This document shows positions 1-6,776 of a DNA stretch of 36,538 nt, one piece after another (the first letter of the stretch is position 1; the number at the start of each line of letters is the position of its first letter). The notes beneath the pieces are model-generated. The model saw only the letters and a program-made list of their open reading frames with translations. It searched no databases and was not told the origin of the DNA. Made by a program: the position numbers and the translations under genes. Source of the DNA: JAICJR01 sp036555755 (GTDB lineage Bacteria > Actinomycetota > Thermoleophilia > Solirubrobacterales > Thermoleophilaceae); assembly GCA_036555755.1 (NCBI GenBank), contig DATBKS010000221.1:1-36538 (forward strand). The letters are read 5' to 3'.

Positions 1-1
1 C

Positions 2-637
2 GTGGTCCTGATGCTCGGCAGCTCGGCGTTCGCCATGTGGTACTTCGCCTCGCTCTACCTGCAGGAGGTGCACGGCTTCACGCCGATCCAGACGGGCCTC
101 GCCTTCCTCCCGCCTGCGATCACGCTCGCCGCGGCGGCGCAAATCGCCGGCAAGCGGCTCCAGCACGTCGGCGCAGGCCGCCTGCTCGTGCTCGGCATGG
201 GCATGATCGCCATCGGCCTCGTCTGGATGGGACAGGCCGGTCCGACGGGTAGCTACTGGAGCGAGATCTTCGTGCCGTTCGTGATTGCGGGCGCGGGCAT
301 CGGGACGACGTTCGTGTCCGTCACGGTCGCCGGCATGGCGGGCGTCGAGCCACGGCAGCTCGGCATCGCCTCCGGGCTGATCAACACCTCGAGGCAGATC
401 GGGGCCTCGCTCGGGCTGGCGATCCTGGCCACCACCGCCACGACCCGAACGGCCAGCCTGCTCGGGCAGACGAGCGTCCATTCGGCTCTGACGAGCGGCT
501 TCGATCGAGCGTTCGTGCTCGCCGGGATCTTCGCGGGCGTGGGCGCGGTCGCCAGCGCGATCCTGATCCCCCTCAGGCGGCCGCCCGCGCGTGCACGGGC
601 CGAGGCGCCCGTGCCAGAGTCCGCGGCCGGCGCATGA
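2..637 (+). CDS. MFS drug-efflux transporter, C-terminal part (5' truncated)
   Basis: The reading frame is open from the window edge, so this is the C-terminal 211 residues of a longer protein. Several hydrophobic segments are visible, for example around residues 2-20, 30-48, 60-75, 88-110 and 165-188. The segment QLGIASGLINTSRQIGASLG resembles the conserved motif in the second half of 14-helix DHA2-type (EmrB/QacA-like) proton antiporters, which export drugs or small metabolites across the inner membrane. The tail is Arg/Ala/Pro-rich and cytoplasmic. The stop overlaps the ATG of the next gene (ATGA at 634-637), so the two are probably translationally coupled. The substrate cannot be told from the sequence. 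Confidence 0.85.
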   Translation: MVLMLGSSAFAMWYFASLYLQEVHGFTPIQTGLAFLPPAITLAAAAQIAGKRLQHVGAGRLLVLGMGMIAIGLVWMGQAGPTGSYWSEIFVPFVIAGAGIGTTFVSVTVAGMAGVEPRQLGIASGLINTSRQIGASLGLAILATTATTRTASLLGQTSVHSALTSGFDRAFVLAGIFAGVGAVASAILIPLRRPPARARAEAPVPESAAGA

Positions 638-1692
638 GCCTCGACTTCCGTCTAAGCGTTCTCGACCAGTCGCCCATCCCCGAGGGCTCGACCGGCTCGG
701 ACGCGCTCCACAACACGCTCGACCTCGCGCAGCTGGCCGACTCGCTCGGCTACCAGCGCTACTGGGTGGCCGAACACCACGGCACACCCGGCCTGGCGAG
801 CGCGGCGCCCGAGGTGCTGATCGGCCCCATCGCGGCCGCGACGGCACGCATCCGGGTCGGCAGCGGCGGGATCATGCTGCCGCACTACAGCCCGTTCAAG
901 GTCGCGGAGACATTCAGCGCGCTGAGCGGGCTCTATCCCGGGCGGATCGACCTCGGGCTCGGCCGCGCGCCGGGCACGGACGGGCTCACGATGTTCGCGC
1001 TCCAGCGCGACCGCCGCGAGGCCTCACCGGACGACTTCCCGCAGCAGCTCGCCGAGCTGCTCGGCTACCTGAAGGGCGAGCTGCCGGCGGACCATCCGTT
1101 CGCGCGGCTGTCGTCGACGCTGCCGGGCCTGCCCGAGCGGCCCGAGCCGTGGCTGCTCGGCTCCTCTCCGCAGAGCGCCGTGTGGGCGGGGCAGCTCGGC
1201 CTGCCGTACTCGTTCGCGGACTTCATCAACCCGTCGGGCGCGGAGATCGCGCAGCTCTACCGCCAACAGTTCAAGGAGTCAGAGGAGATGCCCGTGCCGG
1301 TCGTCTCGGCGGCGGTGTGGGCTATCTGCGCGGACACCACCGAGGAGGCGCAGCGGCTCGCCGCGAGCGCGCGCATGAGCTTCCGGCTGCTGCGCCAGGG
1401 AAAGCTGATCCCTGTTCCGCCGCCGGACAAGGCGCAGCGCTTCCTCGACCAGCAGGATGGGCCCGACAGCTTCGAGCCTCGACCCGGTCGCGACCGCCGC
1501 GCGGTGATCGGCGACCCGGACAAGGTGCGCGAGGGCATCGAGACGGTGGCCCGCGAGTACGGCGCCGAGGAGGTCATGGTCGTGACGATCACCTACGACC
1601 ACGCCGCCCGCCGCCGCTCTTACGAGCTGATCGCGGAGGCCTTCGGGCTCGGTTCCGTTACGGATACCCCCGCCTCTACGACGGCTTTGTGA
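634..1692 (+). CDS. LLM-class (luciferase-like) flavin-dependent oxidoreductase
   Basis: A 352-aa protein starting at ATG 634 inside the ATGA overlap with the transporter. The opening LSVLDQSPIPEG, the YWVAEHHGTPGLASAAPEVL segment, the RIRVGSGGIMLPHYSPFKVAE strand and GRIDLGLGRAPGTD match the bacterial luciferase-like 'group 1' oxidoreductases, a TIM-barrel family using reduced FMN or F420. Length is typical. It is cytoplasmic and substrate unknown. Coupling to an exporter suggests it may modify or detoxify something that the transporter handles; that is inference. The C-terminus (about residues 275-352) carries the usual GDPDKVREGIE segment. A hairpin pair lies downstream before ssb. Confidence 0.88.
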   Translation: MSLDFRLSVLDQSPIPEGSTGSDALHNTLDLAQLADSLGYQRYWVAEHHGTPGLASAAPEVLIGPIAAATARIRVGSGGIMLPHYSPFKVAETFSALSGLYPGRIDLGLGRAPGTDGLTMFALQRDRREASPDDFPQQLAELLGYLKGELPADHPFARLSSTLPGLPERPEPWLLGSSPQSAVWAGQLGLPYSFADFINPSGAEIAQLYRQQFKESEEMPVPVVSAAVWAICADTTEEAQRLAASARMSFRLLRQGKLIPVPPPDKAQRFLDQQDGPDSFEPRPGRDRRAVIGDPDKVREGIETVAREYGAEEVMVVTITYDHAARRRSYELIAEAFGLGSVTDTPASTTAL

Positions 1693-1718
1693 ACACCCCG
1701 CTAAATCGGTGGAACTCT

Positions 1719-1753
1719 TTGGGCGTAACCGCCCAACCCCGCCGATCACGGCG
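1719..1753 (+). promoter_or_regulatory. Two tandem hairpins in the 120-nt gap before ssb
   Basis: Hairpin 1 has a perfect 7-bp stem, TTGGGCG (1719-1725) with CGCCCAA (1730-1736), around the loop TAAC. Hairpin 2 has a 5-bp stem, CGCCG (1740-1744) with CGGCG (1749-1753), around ATCA. No T-tract follows either, so a classical intrinsic terminator is not supported. They could attenuate read-through from the oxidoreductase or form a leader structure for ssb-rpsR. I could not identify a convincing promoter in the gap. Confidence 0.4.
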
Positions 1754-1812
1754 CTAGGCTCGACGAACCGCAAATTTCAAGCCGTCCGCTTTAGAGAAGG
1801 AGCAGTCTCGAT

Positions 1813-2265
1813 ATGGCAGCCACAAACATCAACCGGGTCGTCCTCACGGGCAACCTCACGCGCGACCCCGAACTGCGCAGCACCTCGGGCGGCACGTCGG
1901 TGTGCAGCCTCCGGATCGCCTGCAACACGCGTCGCCGCGACGCCGGCGGCGAGTGGGTCGACAAGCCCAACTACTTCGACGTCACGGTGTGGGGCGCGCA
2001 GGGCGAGAACTGCGCGAATTACCTCTCCAAGGGGCGCCCGGTGGCCGTGGACGGGCGACTGGAATGGCGCGAGTACCAGGACAAGGACGGCAACAAGCGG
2101 CAGGCCATCGATATCATTGCCGACTCTGTCCAGTTCCTGGGCTCCCGGGACAACGCTGAGAACGGCGGTCGGTTCACGCCGCAGAGCGATGTCCCAGCCG
2201 ATCAGGCCGACTTTCAGCCGGCGCCGGCGAGCGGTGACTCCAGGGACGACGACATCCCGTTCTAG
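1813..2265 (+). CDS. ssb: Single-stranded DNA-binding protein
   Basis: A 150-aa protein that coats single-stranded DNA at replication forks and in repair. An OB fold fills about residues 5-110, with the family-typical start NRVVLTGNLTRDPELR and the later segment ANYLSKGRPVAVDGRLEWREYQD. A short disordered linker leads to the acidic tip DDDIPF, the conserved peptide that docks partner proteins. Start ATG 1813 follows a strong Shine-Dalgarno, AGAAGGAG at 1795-1802. It is followed by rpsR and rplI, the usual order, but the usual upstream neighbour rpsF is absent here. Confidence 0.97.
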   Translation: MAATNINRVVLTGNLTRDPELRSTSGGTSVCSLRIACNTRRRDAGGEWVDKPNYFDVTVWGAQGENCANYLSKGRPVAVDGRLEWREYQDKDGNKRQAIDIIADSVQFLGSRDNAENGGRFTPQSDVPADQADFQPAPASGDSRDDDIPF

Positions 2266-2289
2266 TCGTTCCAAAGGAGTACTTCAGAA

Positions 2290-2571
2290 GTGGCAAAACA
2301 GCGTGGTAGCAGTCGGCAGCAGACGCGCCGACGCGACGGAAAGAAAGGCCCGGGGTCCGGCGGTCGCCGGAAGCCGTGCGCCTTCTGTCGCGACAAGGTC
2401 GACGTCGTCGACTACAAGGACTTCGGCACGCTGCGCCGCGCCATGAGTGAGAAGGGCAAGATCCGCTCCGCTCGCATCACCGGGTCGTGCCGGCGCCATC
2501 AGCGCCAGCTCGCCCAGGCGGTGAAGCGGGCGCGCGAGCTTGGCCTCCTCCCTTACGTAGCGGAGCGGTGA
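2290..2571 (+). CDS. rpsR: 30S ribosomal protein S18
   Basis: A 93-aa basic protein of the small ribosomal subunit, which binds 16S rRNA together with S6. The core from CAFCRDKVDVVDYKDFGTLR to RHQRQLAQAVKRARELGLLPY is the S18 signature. The CxxC plus a later Cys (GSCRRH) make it the zinc-binding (C+) form. The N-terminal 28 residues are a basic Arg/Lys/Gly extension. The start is GTG 2290 with AAAGGAG at 2273-2279, ten nucleotides upstream. Its stop codon (2569-2571) lies inside the first helix of the structured element that follows, so terminating ribosomes would disturb that helix. Confidence 0.97.
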   Translation: MAKQRGSSRQQTRRRDGKKGPGSGGRRKPCAFCRDKVDVVDYKDFGTLRRAMSEKGKIRSARITGSCRRHQRQLAQAVKRARELGLLPYVAER

Positions 2572-2668
2572 TGGCTGCAAACCTTCGCCCGGCTGTGTCC
2601 TCGGGTCTCGCGGTATTGACATACCGCTTCGACCCTGCGTCCTTGCCGGACTCGGTTTTCGCAATCAC
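2568..2668 (+). ncRNA. Structured intergenic element, copy 1 (rpsR-rplI gap)
   Basis: A 101-nt long-hairpin element, visible directly by pairing and by comparison with copy 2 at 3134-3234. P1: 2568-2572 with 2664-2668. P2: 2576-2583 with 2654-2663 (AAACC/GGTTT, then TGC/GCA across a TC bulge). P3: CCGGC 2589-2593 with GCCGG 2645-2649. P4: GGGTC 2603-2607 with GACCC 2631-2635. P5: GCGGTAT 2610-2616 with ATACCGC 2621-2627, closed by TGAC. A 9x9 internal loop between P3 and P4 carries GTCCT on both sides. The 3' edge abuts the rplI Shine-Dalgarno (GGAGG 2669-2673), and the 5' edge contains the rpsR stop codon. Function unknown; candidates are a cis-regulator of rplI, a processing site, or a mobile hairpin repeat. 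Confidence 0.75.
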
Positions 2669-2681
2669 GGAGGCGAGGTAG

Positions 2682-3131
2682 ATGGCGCAGGCGATTCTGC
2701 TGCAGGCCGTCGAGACGCTCGGCGACCGCGGCGAAGTGGTCGACGTCTCGCCCGGCTACCTGCGGAACTACCTCGTTCCGCGGAAGCTGGCCCAGCCCGC
2801 GACGCCCGGCGCCATCGCCGAGGCGCAGCGGCGCATGGCCGCGGCCGAGCAGGCTGCTCAGGAGGCCGCCGACCGCGCTGACGAGAACGCCGCGCTGCTG
2901 AACAAGACCGTGCTCACGATCCCGCAGCAGGCGGGCGAGGACGGTCGGCTGTTCGGGTCGGTCACGGCCCAGGACATCGTCGACGCGATCAAGCAGGCCC
3001 GCGGCATCCGGCTGGACCGCCGCAAGGTGCACCTCGAACAACCGCTCAAGACCACCGGCACGCACATGGTCACGGTCGAGGTGTCCGAAGGCGTCACGGC
3101 AGACATCAAGACCATCGTCACCCCGGAGTGA
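2682..3131 (+). CDS. rplI: 50S ribosomal protein L9
   Basis: A 149-aa large-subunit protein that binds 23S rRNA near the L1 stalk base. The N-terminal rRNA-binding domain shows ETLGDRGEVVDVSPGYLRNY followed by LVPRKLAQPAT, the L9 signature. A long Ala/Glu-rich connecting helix spans about residues 42-75, and the C-terminal domain ends in EVSEGVTADIKTIVTPE. Start ATG 2682 is preceded by GGAGG at 2669-2673, which sits directly against the 3' strand of structured-element copy 1. Its stop is followed two nucleotides later by copy 2, so the gene is flanked on both sides by the same element. Confidence 0.97.
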   Translation: MAQAILLQAVETLGDRGEVVDVSPGYLRNYLVPRKLAQPATPGAIAEAQRRMAAAEQAAQEAADRADENAALLNKTVLTIPQQAGEDGRLFGSVTAQDIVDAIKQARGIRLDRRKVHLEQPLKTTGTHMVTVEVSEGVTADIKTIVTPE

Positions 3132-3133
3132 GC

Positions 3134-3234
3134 CTGGTGGCTGCAAACCTGCGCCTGCCCACGTCCTCGGGTGTCGCAATGTCGACACATTGCTTCGCCC
3201 CTGCGTCCTCGGCAGTCTTGGTTTTCGCAACCAG
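3134..3234 (+). ncRNA. Structured intergenic element, copy 2 (rplI-dnaB gap)
   Basis: Second 101-nt copy, aligning to 2568-2668 without gaps at 77 positions. P1: CTGGT 3134-3138 with ACCAG 3230-3234 (one extra C-G pair, 3133/3235). P2: 3142-3149 with 3220-3229, identical to copy 1. P3: CTGCC 3155-3159 with GGCAG 3211-3215. P5: GCAATGT 3176-3182 with ACATTGC 3187-3193, closed by CGAC. Seven base pairs in P1, P3 and P5 differ from copy 1 by changes on both strands that keep pairing. P4 is weaker: in the aligned register only GGG/CCC remains, or five pairs with a one-nucleotide shift (3169-3173 with 3196-3200). The GGC bulge and both GTCCT internal-loop segments are conserved. Confidence 0.75.
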
Positions 3235-3241
3235 GACTTCC

Positions 3242-3341
3242 TCCGGTCAGCCGGAATAAGCCGGTGCCTGCGGACAACGGTCTTTTTCGCGCGTCCGCGT
3301 CTCTTGTTTCTGTCCTCGGCCCGTCGGACTATTGACGGGCC
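3242..3341 (+). promoter_or_regulatory. Hairpin-rich dnaB leader ending at the start codon
   Basis: Between element copy 2 and dnaB there are three further hairpins: TCCGG/CCGGA (3242-3246 with 3251-3255, loop TCAG); GCGGAC/GTCCGC (3270-3275 with 3293-3298, 17-nt loop); and an 8-bp stem GGCCCGTC/GACGGGCC (3318-3325 with 3334-3341), whose last base touches the GTG at 3342. No Shine-Dalgarno precedes dnaB. A possible promoter is TTGTTT 3304-3309, 17-bp spacer, GACTAT 3327-3332, which would give an almost leaderless transcript. The promoter reading is weak; the hairpins are plain in the sequence. Confidence 0.45.
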
Positions 3342-4754
3342 GTGGCTATTTCAGTTCCCTCTTCGCCTGAGGCGTCGGGCAAGCTCCCGCCGCAGAACCA
3401 GGAAGCCGAGACCTCCGTCCTCGGCGCCATCCTGCTGGCCGAGCAGGCCCTAGACGGCGTCCTGATCGACACCCGGCTGCGGGCCGAGGACTTCTACCGC
3501 CCGCGCCACCAGAAGATCTTCGGCGCCATGCGGCGGCTGAAGGAGAAGTCCGATCCCGAGGCCGTCGACGCCGTCACCGTATCCGACGAGCTGGCGCGCG
3601 CAGGCGAGCTCGAGGAGGCCGGCGGCCAGGCGTACATCCACTCCCTGCCGAGCATGGTGCCGGCGGCGGGCAACGTCCGGCACTACGCCCGCATCGTCAA
3701 GCAGCACGCCCTGCTGCGGAAGCTGCTCGACGCCGCCCGCACCACCGAGAGCGACGTTTACAGCCACGCCGGCAACGTGCAGGAGCTGATCGACCGCGTC
3801 GAGAGCCGCTTTTACAACGTAGCCCACGAGGAGCGCACAGGGGAGCTGCGCTCGATCGAGGAGGTGCTGCACGACGAGCTCGACAAGCTCGAGCTGGTGT
3901 CCCGGCAGGGCATCTCGCTCACCGGCACGCCGTCCGGCTTCAAGGACCTCGACGACCTCACGGGCGGCTTCCAACCCGGCAACCTGATCGTGCTCGCGGC
4001 GCGTCCGTCGATGGGCAAGTCGGCCCTCGTCACCAACATCGCGGAGAACGCGGCGATCGAGTACGACCGGCCGGTGGCGCTGTTCTCGCTCGAGATGTCC
4101 GAGACCGAGCTCGCGCAGCGCTTCATCGCCTCGCAGGCCAAGCTCAACGGCGACGACCTGCGCAAGGGACGCGTCAAGCCCGACCGCTGGCCGAAGGTGG
4201 TCAAGGCCACGGAGAAGCTCGCCGCCTCGCCGCTGTATGTGGACGACTCGAGCGACATCGGCATCCTGGAGGTGCGCGCCAAGGCGCGGCGGTTGCACGC
4301 CCGCCGCGAGCTCGGGCTGCTCGTCGTGGACTACCTCCAGCTGATGCGTCCCGAGGACAGCTCTCAGAGCCGCGTCGAGCAGATCGGCCAGATCAGTCGT
4401 GGGCTCAAGATCCTCGCCCGCGAGCTGAACATCCCGGTGATCGCCGTCTCGCAGCTCTCGCGCGCGGTCGAGGCGCGGCCCGACAAGCGCCCGCTGCTAT
4501 CCGACCTGCGCGAGTCCGGCCAGATCGAGCAGGACGCCGACCTCGTCATGTTCATCTACCGCGACGAGTACTACAACCGCGACTCCGAGCGGCCCGGCGA
4601 GGCGGACGTGATCATCGCCAAGCACCGCAACGGCCCCGTGGGCGACGTGGTGATGACGTTCCTGTCGCGCTATCCGAAGTTCGCGAACCTCTACCGCGAC
4701 CACTCGCTCGACGCGCCCCCGACGGCGATGAACGGCGGGGACACCCATGAATGA
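3342..4754 (+). CDS. dnaB: Replicative DNA helicase DnaB
   Basis: A 470-aa hexameric 5'-3' helicase that unwinds the replication fork. The N-terminal helical domain begins with PPQNQEAETSVLGAILLAEQ and runs to about residue 110. The RecA-like ATPase domain starts near residue 185 (GISLTGTPSGFKDLDDLTGG). Walker A is ARPSMGKSA near residue 221, Walker B is LLVVDYLQLM, and later motifs include IPVIAVSQLSRAVE and LSDLRESGQIEQDAD. No intein interrupts it. GTG 3342 is the only possible start, since an in-frame stop lies at 3333-3335. It overlaps the next gene, a helicase-loader homologue, by 8 nt, consistent with paired synthesis. Confidence 0.97.
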   Translation: MAISVPSSPEASGKLPPQNQEAETSVLGAILLAEQALDGVLIDTRLRAEDFYRPRHQKIFGAMRRLKEKSDPEAVDAVTVSDELARAGELEEAGGQAYIHSLPSMVPAAGNVRHYARIVKQHALLRKLLDAARTTESDVYSHAGNVQELIDRVESRFYNVAHEERTGELRSIEEVLHDELDKLELVSRQGISLTGTPSGFKDLDDLTGGFQPGNLIVLAARPSMGKSALVTNIAENAAIEYDRPVALFSLEMSETELAQRFIASQAKLNGDDLRKGRVKPDRWPKVVKATEKLAASPLYVDDSSDIGILEVRAKARRLHARRELGLLVVDYLQLMRPEDSSQSRVEQIGQISRGLKILARELNIPVIAVSQLSRAVEARPDKRPLLSDLRESGQIEQDADLVMFIYRDEYYNRDSERPGEADVIIAKHRNGPVGDVVMTFLSRYPKFANLYRDHSLDAPPTAMNGGDTHE

Positions 4755-5454
4755 GCCGACCGACATCTCGGGCTTCTGCCCCGAGCGCATGTGCGACGGC
4801 AGCGGCTGGCTGCTCGACGAGGAGACCAACGTCGCGCGCCCGTGCGCCTGCCGCGAGCGGCGCATCAACCGCTCCGCCAGCCGGCGCATCGGCACGGGGA
4901 TCCCCAAGCGCTACCGCGGCGTGTCGTTCGACCGCCAGCCCGTCGCGGACATGGATCCATACGTGCTCCAGCAGGTGCGCCAGTTCGTCCGCCGGATCGA
5001 GCAGAACGTGGACGAAGGGCGCGGGCTGTGGTTCTACGGCGACGTCGGCACCGGCAAGACCTCGCTGGCGATGATCGTGTCGAAGGCGGCGCTCGAGGCC
5101 GGGCGCAGCGTGGCCATCTACTCGGTGCCGCGCCTGCTCGCCGACATCAAGGAGACCTACGAGGCCGACGCGGACCGCTCATATGCCGATCTCTTCCGCC
5201 GCCTCGTGGACGTCGACCTGCTCCATCTCGATGACCTCGGCGCAGAAAAGCGCACCGAGTGGGTGCTCGAACAGCTCTACTCGATCGTCAACGAGCGCTG
5301 GCAGAACGAGCGCTCGATCGTCGTCACCACGAACCTCGTACTCGATGACCTGCGGGATCAGATCGGGTTCCGCACGGTCTCGCGCATCGAGGGTGTGTGT
5401 GGCCCGGCGATCCCGATCATGGGTCGGGATCTGCGACAGGTCGCGGCTCCCTAG
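4747..5454 (+). CDS. DnaC/DnaI-like AAA+ helicase loader with N-terminal Cys cluster
   Basis: A 235-aa protein. The N-terminus carries four cysteines (CPERMC near residues 11-16, CACR near 33-36), a likely zinc site like that of DnaI-type loaders. The AAA+ core has Walker A GDVGTGKTSL (about 99-108), Walker B LLHLDDLGAE (about 158-167), a sensor-1-like IVVTTNL and an arginine-rich C-terminal SRIEG segment. This architecture matches DnaC/DnaI/IstB ATPases. With dnaB overlapping immediately upstream, loading DnaB onto DNA is the natural role. An IstB transposition helper is unlikely, since no transposase is nearby. Start ATG 4747 lies inside dnaB and gives full family length. Confidence 0.88.
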   Translation: MNEPTDISGFCPERMCDGSGWLLDEETNVARPCACRERRINRSASRRIGTGIPKRYRGVSFDRQPVADMDPYVLQQVRQFVRRIEQNVDEGRGLWFYGDVGTGKTSLAMIVSKAALEAGRSVAIYSVPRLLADIKETYEADADRSYADLFRRLVDVDLLHLDDLGAEKRTEWVLEQLYSIVNERWQNERSIVVTTNLVLDDLRDQIGFRTVSRIEGVCGPAIPIMGRDLRQVAAP

Positions 5455-5465
5455 ACTCCGAGACG

Positions 5466-6776
5466 ATGCCTGGCTTGGTCATAGTCGGCGCCCAGTGGGG
5501 CGACGAGGGGAAGGGCAAGGTCACGGACCTGCTCGCCGAGACGGCTGACGTCGTGATCCGCTTCCAGGGCGGGAACAACGCCGGCCACACGATCGTGCGC
5601 GGGGACGAGGTCTACAAGTTCCACCTCGTGCCGTCGGGGATCCTCTACCCCGGCAAGCTCTGCCTGATCGGCAACGGCGTGGTGGTCGACCCGAAGGTGA
5701 TCACGGCCGAGCTCGAAGAGCTGCGTCACCGCGGCGTCGACACGAGCGGTCTCCGCGTCTCCGCCAACGCGCACCTGATCATGCCCTACCACCTGCTGCT
5801 CGATCACGCGGGCGAGACGAAGCTCGGCAAGCTCCAGATCGGCACCACGCGCCGCGGCATCGGCCCGTGCTACGCGGACAAGGCCGCCCGGCTCGGAATC
5901 CGCATGCAGGACCTTCTCGACGAGAAGATCCTCAAGCAGAAGATCAACGCCGCGATGGACCCCAAGCGACTCTCACTCCGCCCGTACGCGAAGGACCCGT
6001 CGCTCGACCTCCACACGATGACCGAGGAGTACCGCACGCTCGGCCACCGGCTCGAGCCCTACATCGCCGATACCCAGAAGATCGTCTGGGACACGCTCGA
6101 CAACAACGACGGCCTCGTGCTGTTCGAGGGCGCCCAGGGCACGCTGCTCGACATCGACCACGGCACTTATCCGTTCGTCACCTCGTCCAACCCGATCGCG
6201 GGCGCCGCCTGCGTGGGCGCCGGGGTCGGTCCCAAGGACATCGACGAGGCCTGGGGCATCACCAAGGCGTACGTGACGCGCGTGGGCGCCGGCCCCTTCC
6301 CCACCGAGCTAGACGATGAGATGGGCAACCGCCTGCGCGAGGCGGGCGGCGAGTTCGGCACGACCACCGGACGCGCGCGACGCTGCGGCTGGCTCGACCT
6401 CGTGGCCCTTCGCTACGCGGTGCGCCTCAACGGCCTCACCGGGCTGGCGATCACCAAGCTCGACGTGCTCACCGGCATCGACCCGCTGCACGTGGCCACC
6501 GAGTACACGGGCCCCGAGGGCGCCACGTTCGACGAGTTCCCTTACCACCAGTCGATCCTCCATAAGGTCACCGGTTCCTACACGGAGCTGCCCGGGTGGC
6601 AGGAGGACATCTCGGGCGCGCGCAACCTCGAGGACCTGCCACAGGCCGCGCAGGACTACCTGACGTTCATCGAGGACTTCCTCGGCGTTCCGATCGTGCT
6701 CGTGGGCGTCGGCCCAGGGCGCGACCAGATGATCTGGACCGAGGCCGCCCGCCGCGTCCAGCGCGCGCCGGCCTAG
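5466..6776 (+). CDS. purA: Adenylosuccinate synthetase
   Basis: A 436-aa cytoplasmic enzyme that uses GTP to join IMP and aspartate, the first committed step to AMP. The start VIVGAQWGDEGKGKVTDLLA holds the GTP-binding P-loop-like motif and catalytic Asp. GGNNAGHTIV holds the catalytic His, and GTTRRGIGPCYADKAAR and FEGAQGTLLDIDHGTYPFVT are further family signatures. The longer frame opens at 5397, but ATG 5466 matches the conserved N-terminus and follows the loader stop by 11 nt. The stop TAG shares the palindrome CTAG (6773-6776) with the stop of the convergent membrane-protein gene. Confidence 0.97.
   Translation: MPGLVIVGAQWGDEGKGKVTDLLAETADVVIRFQGGNNAGHTIVRGDEVYKFHLVPSGILYPGKLCLIGNGVVVDPKVITAELEELRHRGVDTSGLRVSANAHLIMPYHLLLDHAGETKLGKLQIGTTRRGIGPCYADKAARLGIRMQDLLDEKILKQKINAAMDPKRLSLRPYAKDPSLDLHTMTEEYRTLGHRLEPYIADTQKIVWDTLDNNDGLVLFEGAQGTLLDIDHGTYPFVTSSNPIAGAACVGAGVGPKDIDEAWGITKAYVTRVGAGPFPTELDDEMGNRLREAGGEFGTTTGRARRCGWLDLVALRYAVRLNGLTGLAITKLDVLTGIDPLHVATEYTGPEGATFDEFPYHQSILHKVTGSYTELPGWQEDISGARNLEDLPQAAQDYLTFIEDFLGVPIVLVGVGPGRDQMIWTEAARRVQRAPA

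Noticed and set aside
2568..3234. Structured elements as intrinsic terminators
   Set aside because: No T-tract follows either copy, internal loops are conserved, and the downstream genes rplI and dnaB belong to the same run.
2568..3234. Structured elements as a CRISPR array or simple direct repeat
   Set aside because: Only two copies 566 nt apart, each palindromic and separated by a gene; no spacers or cas genes.
3190..3453. 87-aa ORF across the rplI-dnaB gap
   Set aside because: It overlaps the structured element and the dnaB start and has no SD or conserved features.
4747..5454. IstB-type transposition helper
   Set aside because: No transposase, inverted repeats or target duplication nearby; adjacency to dnaB favours a loader.
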